Part shown: piece by piece, positions 1 to 8,720 of the stretch
Layout of the letters: each line of letters starts with the position of its first letter
Position numbering within the stretch: position 1 is the stretch's first letter
Source: JAFCUW01 sp049898325
GTDB taxonomy: Bacteria > Pseudomonadota > Gammaproteobacteria > Burkholderiales > Burkholderiaceae_D
Assembly: GCF_049898325.1 (NCBI RefSeq)
Contig: NZ_JAFCXL010000014.1
Span: forward strand, 62,001 to 126,000
DNA: 64,000 nt
Direction of reading: 5' to 3'
The notes under the pieces: model-generated
Seen by the model: the letters and a program-made list of their open reading frames with translations, nothing else
Databases searched by the model: none
Told to the model about the DNA's origin: nothing
Made by a program: the position numbers and the translations under genes

Positions 1-327
1 AAGCGCTATCAGCTCACCGACAAGGTGACGGTGCAAGTGGCGCGGGTCGACCTGGAAGCACGCAAGATCGACCTGGTCATGGCCGGCAACGTCAACGACG
101 ACGTCGATGGCACCGGTGTGCCGAAAAGCGCCGCCGCCAGGGCGCAGGAAGCCAAGCCGGCCAAGGCGGGCGGCAAGAAAATGTCGGGCGAGGCGGCAGC
201 GCCGTCGCGCTACGACCTCGATGAATCGGTCGACGGGTCGGCCAAGCCGGCCCCGGCCAAACGCAGCAAAGGCCCCGCCAAGTCGGCGGCGCCGGCAAAA
301 ACCAGCAAGAAGAAACGCGCACAATGA
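1..327 (+). CDS. rnr: Ribonuclease R, C-terminal end (partial)
   Basis: The reading frame is open from base 1, so the gene starts before the window. The first ~30 residues match the last strands of an S1 RNA-binding domain as found at the end of RNase R. They are followed by a long Lys/Ala/Pro-rich tail ending in KKKR, typical of the basic, disordered RNase R C-terminus. RNase R is a 3'-5' exoribonuclease that degrades structured RNA. The stop overlaps the start of rlmB by 4 bases (ATGA), and rnr-rlmB is a common proteobacterial pair. Only the tail is visible, so the identification rests on the S1 end, the basic tail and the neighbour. Confidence 0.8.
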   Translation, partial: KRYQLTDKVTVQVARVDLEARKIDLVMAGNVNDDVDGTGVPKSAAARAQEAKPAKAGGKKMSGEAAAPSRYDLDESVDGSAKPAPAKRSKGPAKSAAPAKTSKKKRAQ

Positions 328-1067
328 AGAATAAAATGATTTTCGGCTTTCACGCCGTCACCTCGCGCCTGCGGCACGAAGCGTCGTCAGTGGAAGAAAT
401 TTTTGTCGATGCGAGCCGCCAGGACCGCCGCATGCATGACCTGATCGCCGGCGCCAAGGCGCTCGGCGTGCGCGTCATGCCGGTCGATTCGGCGCGGCTC
501 GATAAAATCGTCGGCACCCGCCGCCACCAGGGCGTGATTGCCTTCGCCAGCCAGTTGGCGCTGGCACGCAACCTCGACGAACTGCTGGACGCCATCGAAG
601 GTCCGCCGCTGCTGCTGATCCTCGACGGCATCACCGATCCGCACAACCTGGGCGCCTGCCTGCGCGTGGCCGACGGCGTCGGCGCCCACGCGGTCATCGT
701 GCCGAAGGACCGCGCCGTGGGCCTGAACGCCACCGCCGCCAAGGTCGCCAGTGGCGCCGCCGAAACCGTGCCGTACATCACCGTCACCAACCTGGCGCGC
801 ACCATGCGCGAGCTCAAGGAACGCGACATCCTGCTCATCGGCACCACCGACGATGCCGACCGCGGCCTGTACGAAGCCGATTTCACGGGGCCGGCGGCGC
901 TGGTGATGGGCTCGGAAGGCGAGGGCATGCGCCGCCTGACCCGGGAAACCTGCGATGTGCTCGTCGGCATTCCCATGTTCGGCTCCGTCGAGAGCTTGAA
1001 CGTCTCGGTCGCCTCGGGCGTGTGCCTGTACGAAGCACGCCGCCAGCGGCTCGCCCGCGAAGTCTGA
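324..1067 (+). CDS. rlmB: 23S rRNA (guanosine-2'-O)-methyltransferase RlmB
   Basis: A 247-residue SpoU-family (SPOUT) methyltransferase. It should 2'-O-methylate G2251 in the peptidyl-transferase P loop of 23S rRNA using S-adenosylmethionine. The N-terminal ~80 residues form the substrate-binding domain beginning MIFGFHAV. The knotted catalytic domain shows the three SpoU motifs: NATAAKVASGAAE (motif 1 Asn), MGSEGEGMRRL (motif 2) and IPMFGSVESLNVSVASG (motif 3). The length is normal for RlmB. The start overlaps the rnr stop, implying translational coupling. Confidence 0.95.
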   Translation: MKNKMIFGFHAVTSRLRHEASSVEEIFVDASRQDRRMHDLIAGAKALGVRVMPVDSARLDKIVGTRRHQGVIAFASQLALARNLDELLDAIEGPPLLLILDGITDPHNLGACLRVADGVGAHAVIVPKDRAVGLNATAAKVASGAAETVPYITVTNLARTMRELKERDILLIGTTDDADRGLYEADFTGPAALVMGSEGEGMRRLTRETCDVLVGIPMFGSVESLNVSVASGVCLYEARRQRLAREV

Positions 1068-1201
1068 CCGGCAGCACTGCCAACGGGGCTGGCGCCGCGC
1101 CAGTCCGTTGCCGATGGGCGCCGTCAAACGCGGCGTTCATCAGCGTCCCGGCCCGGGATGCGCTACCATGGTTGTCTTGCAACTGTTCGCCCCATCCCCG
1201 C

Positions 1202-1945
1202 ATGTTTCCCAATCTCACTGACGACATCAAGAGCATCATCGAACGCGACCCTGCCGCGCGCAACGGGTTCGAGGTGCTCACTTGTTATCCGGGCTTCCAG
1301 GCGATCATGATGCATCGCTGGGCGCAGGCGTGCTGGCGCAACCAGCTCAAGTGGCTGGGCCGCTTCATCGCCTACATTGCGCGCATCATCACCGGCATTG
1401 AAATCCACCCCGGCGCCACCATCGGCCGGCGCGTGTTCATCGACCACGGCTTCGGCGTCGTCATCGGCGAAACCGCCGTGGTGGGCGACGACTGCACCAT
1501 CTACCAGGGCGTCACCCTGGGCGGCACCTCGCTCACCAGCGGCTCCAAGCGCCACCCGACGCTCGAGCGGGGCGTCATCATCGGCGCCGGCGCGCAGGTG
1601 CTGGGCGCCTTCGTGGTGGGCGAGTACGCCAAGGTGGGCTCGAACGCGGTGGTGGTCAAGCCGGTGCCGGCCGGCGCCACCGCGGTGGGCAACCCGGCCC
1701 ATATCGTGCGCAAGAATGTCGATGTCGACGAACGCAGCGCGCAGATGTTTTCCGCCTACGGCGTTACCCCGAATGGCGACGATCCCCTGTCGAAGGCGCT
1801 GCACGGCCTGATCAACCACGCGGCCCGCCAGGATGAGCAGATCGAGCGCATGATGTCCACCCTGAAGCAGGCGGGGCTGTGCTGCCCGGCCATGCCCGAC
1901 GGTGATAGACTCGACACCGTCCAATTGAATAAACTAGTCGATTAA
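1202..1945 (+). CDS. cysE: Serine O-acetyltransferase
   Basis: A 247-residue acetyltransferase that makes O-acetylserine from serine and acetyl-CoA, the first step of cysteine synthesis. The start at MFPNLTDD fits the short (EpsC/NifP-like) form of the family; the frame is open further upstream, but that extension is not protein-like. A short helical N-domain is followed by left-handed beta-helix hexapeptide repeats from about residue 60 (HPGATIGRRVFIDHG, IGETAVVGDDCTIYQGVTLG). The active-site His lies in IDHGFGVVIGE. The gene is 134 bp after rlmB and 9 bp before yceH. I see no strong Shine-Dalgarno sequence. Confidence 0.92.
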   Translation: MFPNLTDDIKSIIERDPAARNGFEVLTCYPGFQAIMMHRWAQACWRNQLKWLGRFIAYIARIITGIEIHPGATIGRRVFIDHGFGVVIGETAVVGDDCTIYQGVTLGGTSLTSGSKRHPTLERGVIIGAGAQVLGAFVVGEYAKVGSNAVVVKPVPAGATAVGNPAHIVRKNVDVDERSAQMFSAYGVTPNGDDPLSKALHGLINHAARQDEQIERMMSTLKQAGLCCPAMPDGDRLDTVQLNKLVD

Positions 1946-1954
1946 GGAAGCCGG

Positions 1955-2632
1955 ATGACGATGGAACATGGCGCTGCAGACAATCCAGACCAGCTCGACC
2001 CGTTCGAGGTGCGCGTGCTGGCCGTGCTGGCCGAAAAAGAGGCGCTCACGCCCGACAACTATCCCTTGTCGCTCAACACCCTCACCAACGGCTGTAACCA
2101 GTTGTCGAGCCGCGACCCGGTCATGCAGTTGTCCGAAGAGACCGTCGCCGAAGTGTTGCAGCGCCTGATGCAGCGCAAATTCGTCAGCGGCATCACCCAG
2201 GCCGGCGCCCGCGTGGTCAAGTACGAACACCGCATGCGCATCAAGTGGACGCTCGAGCAGGACAAGCTGGCAGTGCTGGCGATCCTGATGATGCGCGGCT
2301 TGCAGACGGCCGGCGAAATCCGTACCCGCAGCGGGCGCCTGCACGATTTCAAATCGGTGGCCGAGGTGGAAACCTGCTTGCAGTTCCTGATCGACAAATA
2401 CCCGCCGTTGGTGGCCAAGCTGGCGCTTGCGCCCGGCACCAAGGAACCCCGCTACGGCCACCTGCTGGCCGGCGAAGCGGCGCTGGCGCGCCAGGAATCG
2501 GCGTTCGGCAGCGTCAGCGCGCCCGTGCCCGGTAGCAAGAGCGCCCAGCTCGAGCAGGAAGTCGCCGCCCTGCGCCAGGAAGTGGATGAATTAAAAGCCC
2601 AGTTCGCCGCTTTCAAACAGCAATTCGACTAG
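1955..2632 (+). CDS. yceH: YceH family (DUF480) protein
   Basis: A 225-residue member of UPF0502/DUF480. The family has two winged-helix domains and no firmly assigned biochemical role. The N-terminus carries the family hallmark FEVRVLAVLAEKEALTP and the segment YPLSLNTLTNGCNQLSSRDP. The last ~25 residues form a predicted coiled coil (LEQEVAALRQEVDELKAQ), as in E. coli YceH. It lies 9 bp after the serine acetyltransferase gene, so the two are probably co-transcribed. A strong terminator follows. Confidence 0.88.
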   Translation: MTMEHGAADNPDQLDPFEVRVLAVLAEKEALTPDNYPLSLNTLTNGCNQLSSRDPVMQLSEETVAEVLQRLMQRKFVSGITQAGARVVKYEHRMRIKWTLEQDKLAVLAILMMRGLQTAGEIRTRSGRLHDFKSVAEVETCLQFLIDKYPPLVAKLALAPGTKEPRYGHLLAGEAALARQESAFGSVSAPVPGSKSAQLEQEVAALRQEVDELKAQFAAFKQQFD

Positions 2633-2652
2633 GATTTATGCGCAATCGTGCA

Positions 2653-2680
2653 TAAAAAACGCCGCATTCGCGGCGTTTTT
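2653..2680. terminator. Bidirectional rho-independent terminator
   Basis: A perfect 8-bp stem (AACGCCGC / GCGGCGTT) with an ATTC loop, flanked by A-run and T-run, sits between the convergent yceH and ABC permease genes. The A tract on one side and T tract on the other let it act in both directions. Confidence 0.9.
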
Positions 2681-2698
2681 GCATTCCCGTGTACCGGT

Positions 2699-3685
2699 TC
2701 AGCCTTCGTCGCGCCAGCGGCGCAGGCGGATGGCGCCGTAGATCATCAGCGCGCCGGCCACCACGCCGATCCACACGGTCGGTTGGGCCAGGCTCAGCCA
2801 CGATTGCACGAACACATTGCCGGCATCGACGTGGTTGTCGGCATTGAGCAGGGCGCGCCCGGAGGAGGTGCCGAACGGCAGCCAGAATCCCGGCACCACG
2901 CTGGCCAGGCCGCGCAGGACGATGTTCTCGCCGATCCACTTGACGTCGATGCCCACATCCATGAACGAGGACGTCATGAAACTGACCCAGCGCAGCAGCG
3001 CCAGCGCCAGCAGCGGCACGCCCACGGCCCACAGGAACACCTTCGACCGGGCCCATGCCGACACCATCAGCAGGTAGCCGACCGTGGGCAGCGCCCACAG
3101 CAAGTACACCGGCAACAGGCCCAGCATCTGCAGGGGCGCCAGCCAGAACGCCGGGTTGCCCAGCACCAGGCCGACGATGTGGATGCCGAAGAAGCCGGCG
3201 CCGAACATGGTCAGCAGCACGATCACGAAGGCGGTGACGATGCCGATCACAAACGTCAGCACGGGCGCCAGCACCAGCGCGGTGAGGGCCTTCGACAGCA
3301 CTGTGTCGCGGTCGGAGATGGGCAGCGACTTCCAGAACAGGATGCTGCGGTCGCGGCGGTCGTCATACAGCGCCGACAGGCAGTAGAAGAACACCACGAA
3401 GGGCAGCACCCCGAACAGTGGTGCGGCGGCGGCGATGTAGCCATTGGCGACGGCATTGGCCATCATCACGCGCTGCTCCTGGCCCATGGTGGCGACGGCG
3501 GCGGCGCGGGTAAATTCATGGCCGTTGACGATCACCTTGGCATCCATGGCCGGCGACAGGAAGCCGTAGGCGAGCGTGAGGGCCACCACCGCCACCATTA
3601 CCAGCGCCACCACGGCAGGCGCCCAGAACATCGATCCCTTGTGCTCCCAGTATTCGCGGCGGATCAGCCAGTTCATGGTTTTCAT
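2699..3685 (-). CDS. ABC-2 type transporter permease
   Basis: A 328-residue integral membrane protein beginning MKTMNWLIRREYWEHKG, a typical ABC-2 permease N-terminus (cytosolic amphipathic start, then the first hydrophobic segment at about residues 20-45). Further hydrophobic segments fit six transmembrane helices, with a large extracytoplasmic loop between the first two. It is the last gene of a three-gene leftward operon behind a YtrA-type GntR regulator and an ABC ATPase. Such units are usually exporters responding to envelope stress or antimicrobials. The substrate is not determinable from sequence. Confidence 0.85.
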   Translation of the reverse strand: MKTMNWLIRREYWEHKGSMFWAPAVVALVMVAVVALTLAYGFLSPAMDAKVIVNGHEFTRAAAVATMGQEQRVMMANAVANGYIAAAAPLFGVLPFVVFFYCLSALYDDRRDRSILFWKSLPISDRDTVLSKALTALVLAPVLTFVIGIVTAFVIVLLTMFGAGFFGIHIVGLVLGNPAFWLAPLQMLGLLPVYLLWALPTVGYLLMVSAWARSKVFLWAVGVPLLALALLRWVSFMTSSFMDVGIDVKWIGENIVLRGLASVVPGFWLPFGTSSGRALLNADNHVDAGNVFVQSWLSLAQPTVWIGVVAGALMIYGAIRLRRWRDEG

Positions 3686-4554
3686 GCGTAACTTCCTTTC
3701 ATGGTGGCGACGAACAGGTCGGCCACGCTGATGTTGCGGGTTTCTCCCAGGCCAGCGAGTTGTTCGCGCGAGACCCCGCCCGGCCCGGCCGAGTCGAACA
3801 GCATCACTGCCTTGCCGAACACGCTGCGCTTGTCGATCGGTTGCAAGGCGTTGGCGGCGTTGATTTTCTCGCTCGGCACCATCACTTCCGTGTAGCGCTC
3901 GCCCACTTCCTCCATCGACGCGGCCAGCACGATCTTGCCGTCGCGGATGAACATCAGGTCGGTGAGGATGTGTTCGACTTCTTCCACCTGGTGGGTGGTG
4001 ATGATGATGGTCTTGCCTTCATCAAAATAATCTTCAAGCAGGTTCTGGTAGAACTGCTTGCGGTAGATGATGTCCAGGCCCAGGGTGGGCTCGTCGAGCA
4101 CCAGCAACTTGGCGTCGATGGCCATCACCAGCGCCAGGTGCAGCTGCACCACCATGCCTTTCGACATCGACTTGACCTTCATCGACGGCTTCAGCTTGGT
4201 GGCGGCGATGTAGCGCTCGGCCTTCTTGCGATCGAAGCGGGGGTGTACGCCGGCAACGAAATCGATGGCGTCGCCCACCGACAGCCAGCGCGGCAGGATG
4301 GCCACGTCGGCGATGAAGCAGACCTCGCGCATGAGCGCGTCGCGCTCGGTGCGGGGATCGAAGCCCAGCACGTTGAGTTCACCATCGAAGGGCACCAGGC
4401 CCAGCGCCGCTTTCAGGGTGGTGGTCTTGCCGGAACCGTTGGGGCCGATCAGGCCGACGATGCGGCCGGCGGGAATGCTGAAGCTGACATTGTCGACGGC
4501 GGCCTGCTTGCCGTAGCGTTTCGACAAGCCGCTGGCGGTGATGACGGCGCTCAT
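3682..4554 (-). CDS. ABC transporter ATP-binding protein (YtrB-like)
   Basis: A 290-residue ABC ATPase that would energise the adjacent permease. Walker A is GPNGSGKTT, the signature is the variant MSKGMVVQ rather than LSGGQ (usual in the YtrB group), and Walker B with the catalytic Glu is LLVLDEPTLGLD. A His switch follows in TIIITTHQVEEVEHI. The C-terminal ~70 residues form an accessory domain of unknown role. It overlaps both neighbours by 4 bases, so the three proteins are probably translationally coupled. Confidence 0.92.
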   Translation of the reverse strand: MSAVITASGLSKRYGKQAAVDNVSFSIPAGRIVGLIGPNGSGKTTTLKAALGLVPFDGELNVLGFDPRTERDALMREVCFIADVAILPRWLSVGDAIDFVAGVHPRFDRKKAERYIAATKLKPSMKVKSMSKGMVVQLHLALVMAIDAKLLVLDEPTLGLDIIYRKQFYQNLLEDYFDEGKTIIITTHQVEEVEHILTDLMFIRDGKIVLAASMEEVGERYTEVMVPSEKINAANALQPIDKRSVFGKAVMLFDSAGPGGVSREQLAGLGETRNISVADLFVATMKGSYA

Positions 4555-4922
4555 GACTGCGCTCCCGGCGCGCTGCCGCTGAGTAAATCATCGACACTCA
4601 GGCCCAGCCGGCGGATCCGTTCCACCATCGCCGGCCATTCCTCGCGCACGAAGCGCTCGCGTTCGCTTGCCAGCAGTTTCTCGCTGGCCCCTTCCGTCAT
4701 GTACATGCCGATTCCCCTTCTTTTTTCTACGAGATTGTCGTCGACCAGTTCCTGGTACGCTTTCGATACGGTGATGGGATTGAGCTGATAGTCGGCGGCA
4801 ACCTGGCGCACAGAGGGCAGGGCATCGCCCGCCTTGAGGTCGCCGTCGAGCATCATTTCAAGCACCTTCTCTTTCAGTTGCCGGTAAATTGGCGTGTGTT
4901 CGTTCCAGCCGGGCGTCATCAT
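4551..4922 (-). CDS. GntR family transcriptional regulator, YtrA subfamily
   Basis: A 123-residue regulator with an N-terminal winged helix-turn-helix (about residues 10-78: YRQLKEKVLEMML ... LPSVRQVAADYQLNPITVSKAYQEL) and only a short C-terminal dimerisation tail, which defines the YtrA subfamily. Members usually repress their own ABC transporter operon. It is the first gene of the leftward operon, and a palindrome overlapping the likely promoter at 4983-5006 is the probable autoregulatory operator. Confidence 0.92.
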   Translation of the reverse strand: MMTPGWNEHTPIYRQLKEKVLEMMLDGDLKAGDALPSVRQVAADYQLNPITVSKAYQELVDDNLVEKRRGIGMYMTEGASEKLLASERERFVREEWPAMVERIRRLGLSVDDLLSGSAPGAQS

Positions 4923-4982
4923 GGTCGATGCTCCCGCCGGATCGGTGGCATGGCGTGCTGCATGGTGCCTCCCTGGGTGATT

Positions 4983-5023
4983 GGTGTTGTAGTAGACTAT
5001 AACACCGTCACAGGTGGCAGCAA
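4983..5023 (-). promoter_or_regulatory. Promoter and palindromic GntR operator of the ABC operon
   Basis: Read on the minus strand, TTGCTG (5023-5018) and TATAGT (5001-4996) are separated by 16 bp and form a plausible sigma-70 promoter. A palindrome GGTGTTGTA-N6-TATAACACC (4983-5006; 8 of 9 arm positions complementary) covers the -10 element. Its size and GTGTTATA-type arms fit a YtrA-type GntR operator. Occupancy would block RNA polymerase directly. Confidence 0.65.
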
Positions 5024-5118
5024 GTTATTTCGGATATGCATGGTGCCACGGACAAAGCGGTACTCGCTTGCCTATGTGCCATTATTAATGATGGGTAAAG
5101 CTTTGACTACGAAAATTT

Positions 5119-5892
5119 TTAGCCGGCGGCGCGCGGCAAGGGCGTGCCGTCCCAGTCGTGGCGACTGATGGCGCCGGTGGCGTCGATGGCGATCCAGCCG
5201 CCGCGCGGGGCGTCGGCGTCGAGCTCCCAGTCCGGCAGCACATAGCGGCGGCGCGCGCCGTCCGTGTGCAGGGCAGGGCGGTGGGTGTGGCCGTGGAGGA
5301 TGACGTCGCTGGCGCTGCGCTCGTGCAGGGCGGCGATGGCGTCGGCGGTGACGTCCATGATCGCCATGGTTTTATTGGCGTGCGCGTCGCGGCTGCCGTC
5401 GCGCAGGCCGGCGATGATGGCCTTGCGCTGGGCCAGTGGCAGCGCCAGGAACTGCGCCTGCCAGGCGGGATCGCGCACCTGGGCGCGAAAGGCCATGTAG
5501 GCGGTGTCGCTGGTGCATTCGGCGTCGCCGTGGACCAGCGCGACGCGGGTGCCGGCGATCGTCGTCACATGGGGTTCGGCCAGCAGCGTCAGGCCGCAGG
5601 CGCTGGCAAAGCCGGCGCCGACGAGGAAATCGCGGTTGCCGGCGATCCAGAACACGGCCACGCCGGCATCGGCCACGCGGCGCAAGGCGGCGGCCACGGC
5701 GGCATTGAATGGGGAGATGAGATCGTCGTCGCCTGCCCAGTATTCGAACAGGTCGCCGAGCAGGTACAGCTGGTCCGCGTGCACCGCGCGCTCGGCCAGG
5801 AAGCGAAAAAACGCCTCGGCCGTGCGCGGGTGCGCGTCCTGCAGGTGCAGGTCGGAAATAAAATACGCGGCAATGCGGACCGGCTGGTTCAT
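5119..5892 (-). CDS. lpxH: UDP-2,3-diacylglucosamine diphosphatase LpxH
   Basis: A 257-residue calcineurin-like metallophosphoesterase that hydrolyses UDP-2,3-diacylglucosamine to lipid X and UMP in lipid A synthesis, at the inner face of the cytoplasmic membrane. The metal-binding motifs appear in order: SDLHL, LLGDLFEYW, GNRDF, LVHGDAECTSD and HGHTHRPA. The length is normal. It is the third gene of a leftward group after two cyclophilin genes, 35 bp behind the second, an arrangement widespread in betaproteobacteria. Confidence 0.93.
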   Translation of the reverse strand: MNQPVRIAAYFISDLHLQDAHPRTAEAFFRFLAERAVHADQLYLLGDLFEYWAGDDDLISPFNAAVAAALRRVADAGVAVFWIAGNRDFLVGAGFASACGLTLLAEPHVTTIAGTRVALVHGDAECTSDTAYMAFRAQVRDPAWQAQFLALPLAQRKAIIAGLRDGSRDAHANKTMAIMDVTADAIAALHERSASDVILHGHTHRPALHTDGARRRYVLPDWELDADAPRGGWIAIDATGAISRHDWDGTPLPRAAG

Positions 5893-5927
5893 GGTTGTTG
5901 CCGGGTGAACCAGCCGAGGGTGCGCAA

Positions 5928-6419
5928 TTACAGGACTTCGATTTTTTCGATGATCACGGCGTCGCTTGGCACGTCGGCGTGCATGCCGCTGCGGCTGGTC
6001 TTGACCTTGTTGATCTGGTCGACGATGTCGGTGCCTTCGGTGACTTTGCCGAACACGGCGTAGCCCCAGCCGTCCTGGCCTGGATAGTCGAGGAAGGCAT
6101 TGTTCTTGGTGTTGATGAAGAACTGTGCCGACGCCGAATGGGGATCCGAGGTGCGTGCCATGGCCAGCGTGTACTTGTCGTTTTTCAGGCCGTTCTTGCC
6201 TTCGTTTTCGACCGTTTGCGGCGCCGATTTCTGTTTCATGCCTGGCTCGAAACCGCCGCCCTGGATCATGAAGTCGCTGATGACGCGGTGAAAAATCGTG
6301 TTGTTGTAATGGCCTTGCTTGGCGTACTCGATGAAGTTGGCGACCGTTTTCGGTGCTTTCGCTTCGTCCAGTTCAGCCGTGATGGCGCCCATATTGGTGG
6401 TGATCAGTACTTTGGTCAT
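5928..6419 (-). CDS. ppiB: Peptidyl-prolyl cis-trans isomerase, cytoplasmic cyclophilin
   Basis: A 163-residue cyclophilin catalysing proline cis-trans isomerisation during folding. The start is placed at MTKVLITTN, which has AAAAGGA a few bases upstream; the frame extends 21 codons further without a better signal. Catalytic and ligand-binding positions are visible in TIFHRVISDFMIQGGG and in SASAQFFINT. There is no signal peptide, so it is cytoplasmic. It lies 43 bp after a paralogous exported cyclophilin and appears to be a duplication partner. Confidence 0.92.
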   Translation of the reverse strand: MTKVLITTNMGAITAELDEAKAPKTVANFIEYAKQGHYNNTIFHRVISDFMIQGGGFEPGMKQKSAPQTVENEGKNGLKNDKYTLAMARTSDPHSASAQFFINTKNNAFLDYPGQDGWGYAVFGKVTEGTDIVDQINKVKTSRSGMHADVPSDAVIIEKIEVL

Positions 6420-6462
6420 GATTGTCCTTTTGGATAAATGATTGGTGAGAGTGCTGCGTCGT

Positions 6463-7086
6463 TTATTTTGTTTTGACGACACTGGCGCCGGTAATCACGA
6501 TCGGCACCACCGGCACGTTTTGCTGGCCCTTGACGTCGTCGACGACGACGCCCTTGATCTTGTCGACCACATCCTGGCCCTGGATGACTTTGCCGAACAC
6601 GGTGTAGCCGAAGCCGTCGCGGCCCGGGTAATCGAGCGCGGTGTTGTCGGCGACGTTGATGAAAAACTGCGAGGTGGCCGAGTGCGGGTCACCCGTGCGC
6701 GCCATGGCCACCGAATACGGCACATTCAACAGGCCATTATTGGCTTCGTTCTGCACCGGCTTGCCGGTTTTTTTGGTGACCAGCCTGGCATCCATGCCGC
6801 CGCCCTGGATCATGAAACCGTCGATCACGCGGTGAAACACGGTGCCCTTGTAGTGCCCGTTCTTGACGTACTGGAGGAAATTGGCCACCGTTTTCGGTGC
6901 TTTTTCCTGGTCCAGTTCGAGCACGATTTCACCCATGCTGGTCTTGAGCGACACCTGCGGCGCCTTGGCGGGGTCGGCGGCCAGGACGGCGCCGCCGAAC
7001 GACAGGCCGAGCAGCACGGTGAGCGCGCGGCCGAGCCAGCGGGCGGGGGAATTTCGGAACATCGAGGCGACCATGGCGACTTTCAC
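6463..7086 (-). CDS. ppiA: Peptidyl-prolyl cis-trans isomerase, periplasmic cyclophilin
   Basis: A 207-residue cyclophilin with an N-terminal signal peptide (hydrophobic core LTVLLGLSFGGAVLA, cleavage likely after VLAA), so it acts in the periplasm. The catalytic segment TVFHRVIDGFMIQGGGM and SATSQFFINV are intact. The translation start is uncertain: GTG at 7086, or ATG at 7074 or 7062, all give a usable signal peptide and none has a strong ribosome-binding site. It heads the leftward ppiA-ppiB-lpxH group, divergent from cysS. Confidence 0.9.
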   Translation of the reverse strand: MKVAMVASMFRNSPARWLGRALTVLLGLSFGGAVLAADPAKAPQVSLKTSMGEIVLELDQEKAPKTVANFLQYVKNGHYKGTVFHRVIDGFMIQGGGMDARLVTKKTGKPVQNEANNGLLNVPYSVAMARTGDPHSATSQFFINVADNTALDYPGRDGFGYTVFGKVIQGQDVVDKIKGVVVDDVKGQQNVPVVPIVITGASVVKTK

Positions 7087-7173
7087 AAGGTGGAGTTAGC
7101 GCAAAGCGCTGTCAAGCGGTTTGCAGAAAAATAAACCTTGGCCATCTGCGGCCAGAGGAGATTTTAACAATGC

Positions 7174-7179
7174 TATACT
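7174..7179 (+). promoter_or_regulatory. Candidate -10 element of cysS
   Basis: TATACT lies 158 bp before the cysS start in the gap between divergent ppiA and cysS. No good -35 hexamer is present at 16-18 bp, so this is a weak assignment. The frame upstream of cysS is open across this leader, but the encoded sequence is not family-like. Confidence 0.35.
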
Positions 7180-7337
7180 TTCGTGCAGAACGTCCATTCT
7201 ATCAAATAAGAACAATACAGAGGGCCGTGACGATATCGAACGATCAACCGCTGCCGGTGCGTGCCCCCGTGGGTTCCGCACCCCTGTCAGCTATGGTTCG
7301 TGGCGTCGCGGCCCCTGCTATCCACCGCAAGAGCCCG

Positions 7338-8720
7338 ATGAGCCAACTGAAGATTTACAACACGCTCGCGCGTGACAAACAGGACTTCGTCCCTATCGTC
7401 CCCGGTCAGGTCGGGATGTACGTGTGCGGCATGACCATCTACGATTATTGCCACATCGGCCACGCGCGCATGATGATGGCCTTCGACGTCGTCTATCGCT
7501 GGCTCACGGTGTCCGGCTACCAGGTCAACTATGTCCGCAACATCACCGACATCGAAGACAAGATCATCCGCCGCGCGGTGGAAAACGGCGAATCGATCCA
7601 CGCGCTGACCTCGCGGTTCGAGCGCTACATGGACGAAGACACGCAGGCGCTGGGCATCCTGCCGCCCACCTCGGTGCCGCACGCGACCGATTACGTGCCG
7701 CAAATGCTGGGCATCATCGAGCTGCTGGAAAAAAACAATCTGGCCTACCAGGCTGACGATGGCGACGTCAATTACGCCGTGCGCAACTTCCCCGGCTACG
7801 GCAAGCTGTCCGGCAAGTCGCTCGACGACCTGCGCGCCGGCGAACGGGTCGACGTCAACACGGGCAAGCGCGACGCCCTCGATTTCGTGTTGTGGAAAGC
7901 ATCAAAAGAGTCCGAGCCCGACGAAGTCAAGTGGCCGTCGAAGTGGGGCAGCGGTCGCCCCGGCTGGCACATCGAGTGCTCGGCGATGTCGTGCGCCACG
8001 CTCGGCGAGCATTTCGACATCCATGGCGGCGGCGCCGACCTGCAGTTCCCGCACCACGAAAACGAAATCGCCCAGTCCGAAGGGGCGTTCAACAAGCCGA
8101 TGGTCAACTACTGGCTGCACAACGGCTTCGTGCGCGTCGACAATGAAAAAATGTCCAAATCGCTGGGCAATTTCTTCACCATCCGCGACGTCCTGAAAAA
8201 ATACGACGCCGAAGTGGTCCGCTTTTTCATCCTCAAGGCGCACTACCGCAGCCCGCTCAATTATTCGGACGCCCACCTCGACGACGCCAAGGTGGGGCTG
8301 ACGCGCCTTTACACGGCGCTCGACGGAATCGATTTGGGCGAGGCCGTCGCCGTCGACTGGACCGGGCCGTATGCGGTCCGCTTCGCCGACGCCATGAACG
8401 ACGACTTCAATACGCCGATCGCGATTGCCGTGCTGTTCGACATGGTGAGCGAACTGAACAAAACGAAGTCGCCCGCGCTGGCGCGCCAGTACCGCGCGCT
8501 GGCCGACGTCATCGGCCTGCTGGGCCGCAGCGCCCAGCAGTTCCTGCAAGGGGCCGCCAGCGACGCCGACGCCGGTATCGCCGCCCTGATCGTCGCCCGC
8601 ACCGAGGCCAAGAAAGCGAAGAATTTCGCCGAATCGGACCGCATCCGCGCCGAACTGCTGACCAGTGGCGTCATCCTCGAAGACAAGCCGGACGGCAGCA
8701 CCAACTGGCGCCGCGCATGA
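7338..8720 (+). CDS. cysS: Cysteinyl-tRNA synthetase
   Basis: A 460-residue class I aminoacyl-tRNA synthetase charging tRNA-Cys. The start is MSQLKIYNTLAR at 7338, where family similarity begins; the frame is open 56 codons further upstream. Class I signatures are HIGHA (in DYCHIGHARMM) and KMSKSLGN. The zinc ligands are seen in MYVCGMT, HIECSAMSC and HGGGADLQFPHHENE. The length is typical. Its stop overlaps the following DNA glycosylase start (ATGA). Confidence 0.96.
   Translation: MSQLKIYNTLARDKQDFVPIVPGQVGMYVCGMTIYDYCHIGHARMMMAFDVVYRWLTVSGYQVNYVRNITDIEDKIIRRAVENGESIHALTSRFERYMDEDTQALGILPPTSVPHATDYVPQMLGIIELLEKNNLAYQADDGDVNYAVRNFPGYGKLSGKSLDDLRAGERVDVNTGKRDALDFVLWKASKESEPDEVKWPSKWGSGRPGWHIECSAMSCATLGEHFDIHGGGADLQFPHHENEIAQSEGAFNKPMVNYWLHNGFVRVDNEKMSKSLGNFFTIRDVLKKYDAEVVRFFILKAHYRSPLNYSDAHLDDAKVGLTRLYTALDGIDLGEAVAVDWTGPYAVRFADAMNDDFNTPIAIAVLFDMVSELNKTKSPALARQYRALADVIGLLGRSAQQFLQGAASDADAGIAALIVARTEAKKAKNFAESDRIRAELLTSGVILEDKPDGSTNWRRA

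Noticed and set aside
2648..3691. Long plus-strand frame opposite the ABC permease gene
   Set aside because: It is a His/Gln/Arg-rich antisense shadow of a high-GC gene and has no domains; similar shadows across the window were ignored.
7170..7337. 56-codon upstream extension of cysS
   Set aside because: It is not similar to any synthetase N-terminus; MSQLKIYNTLAR is the family start.
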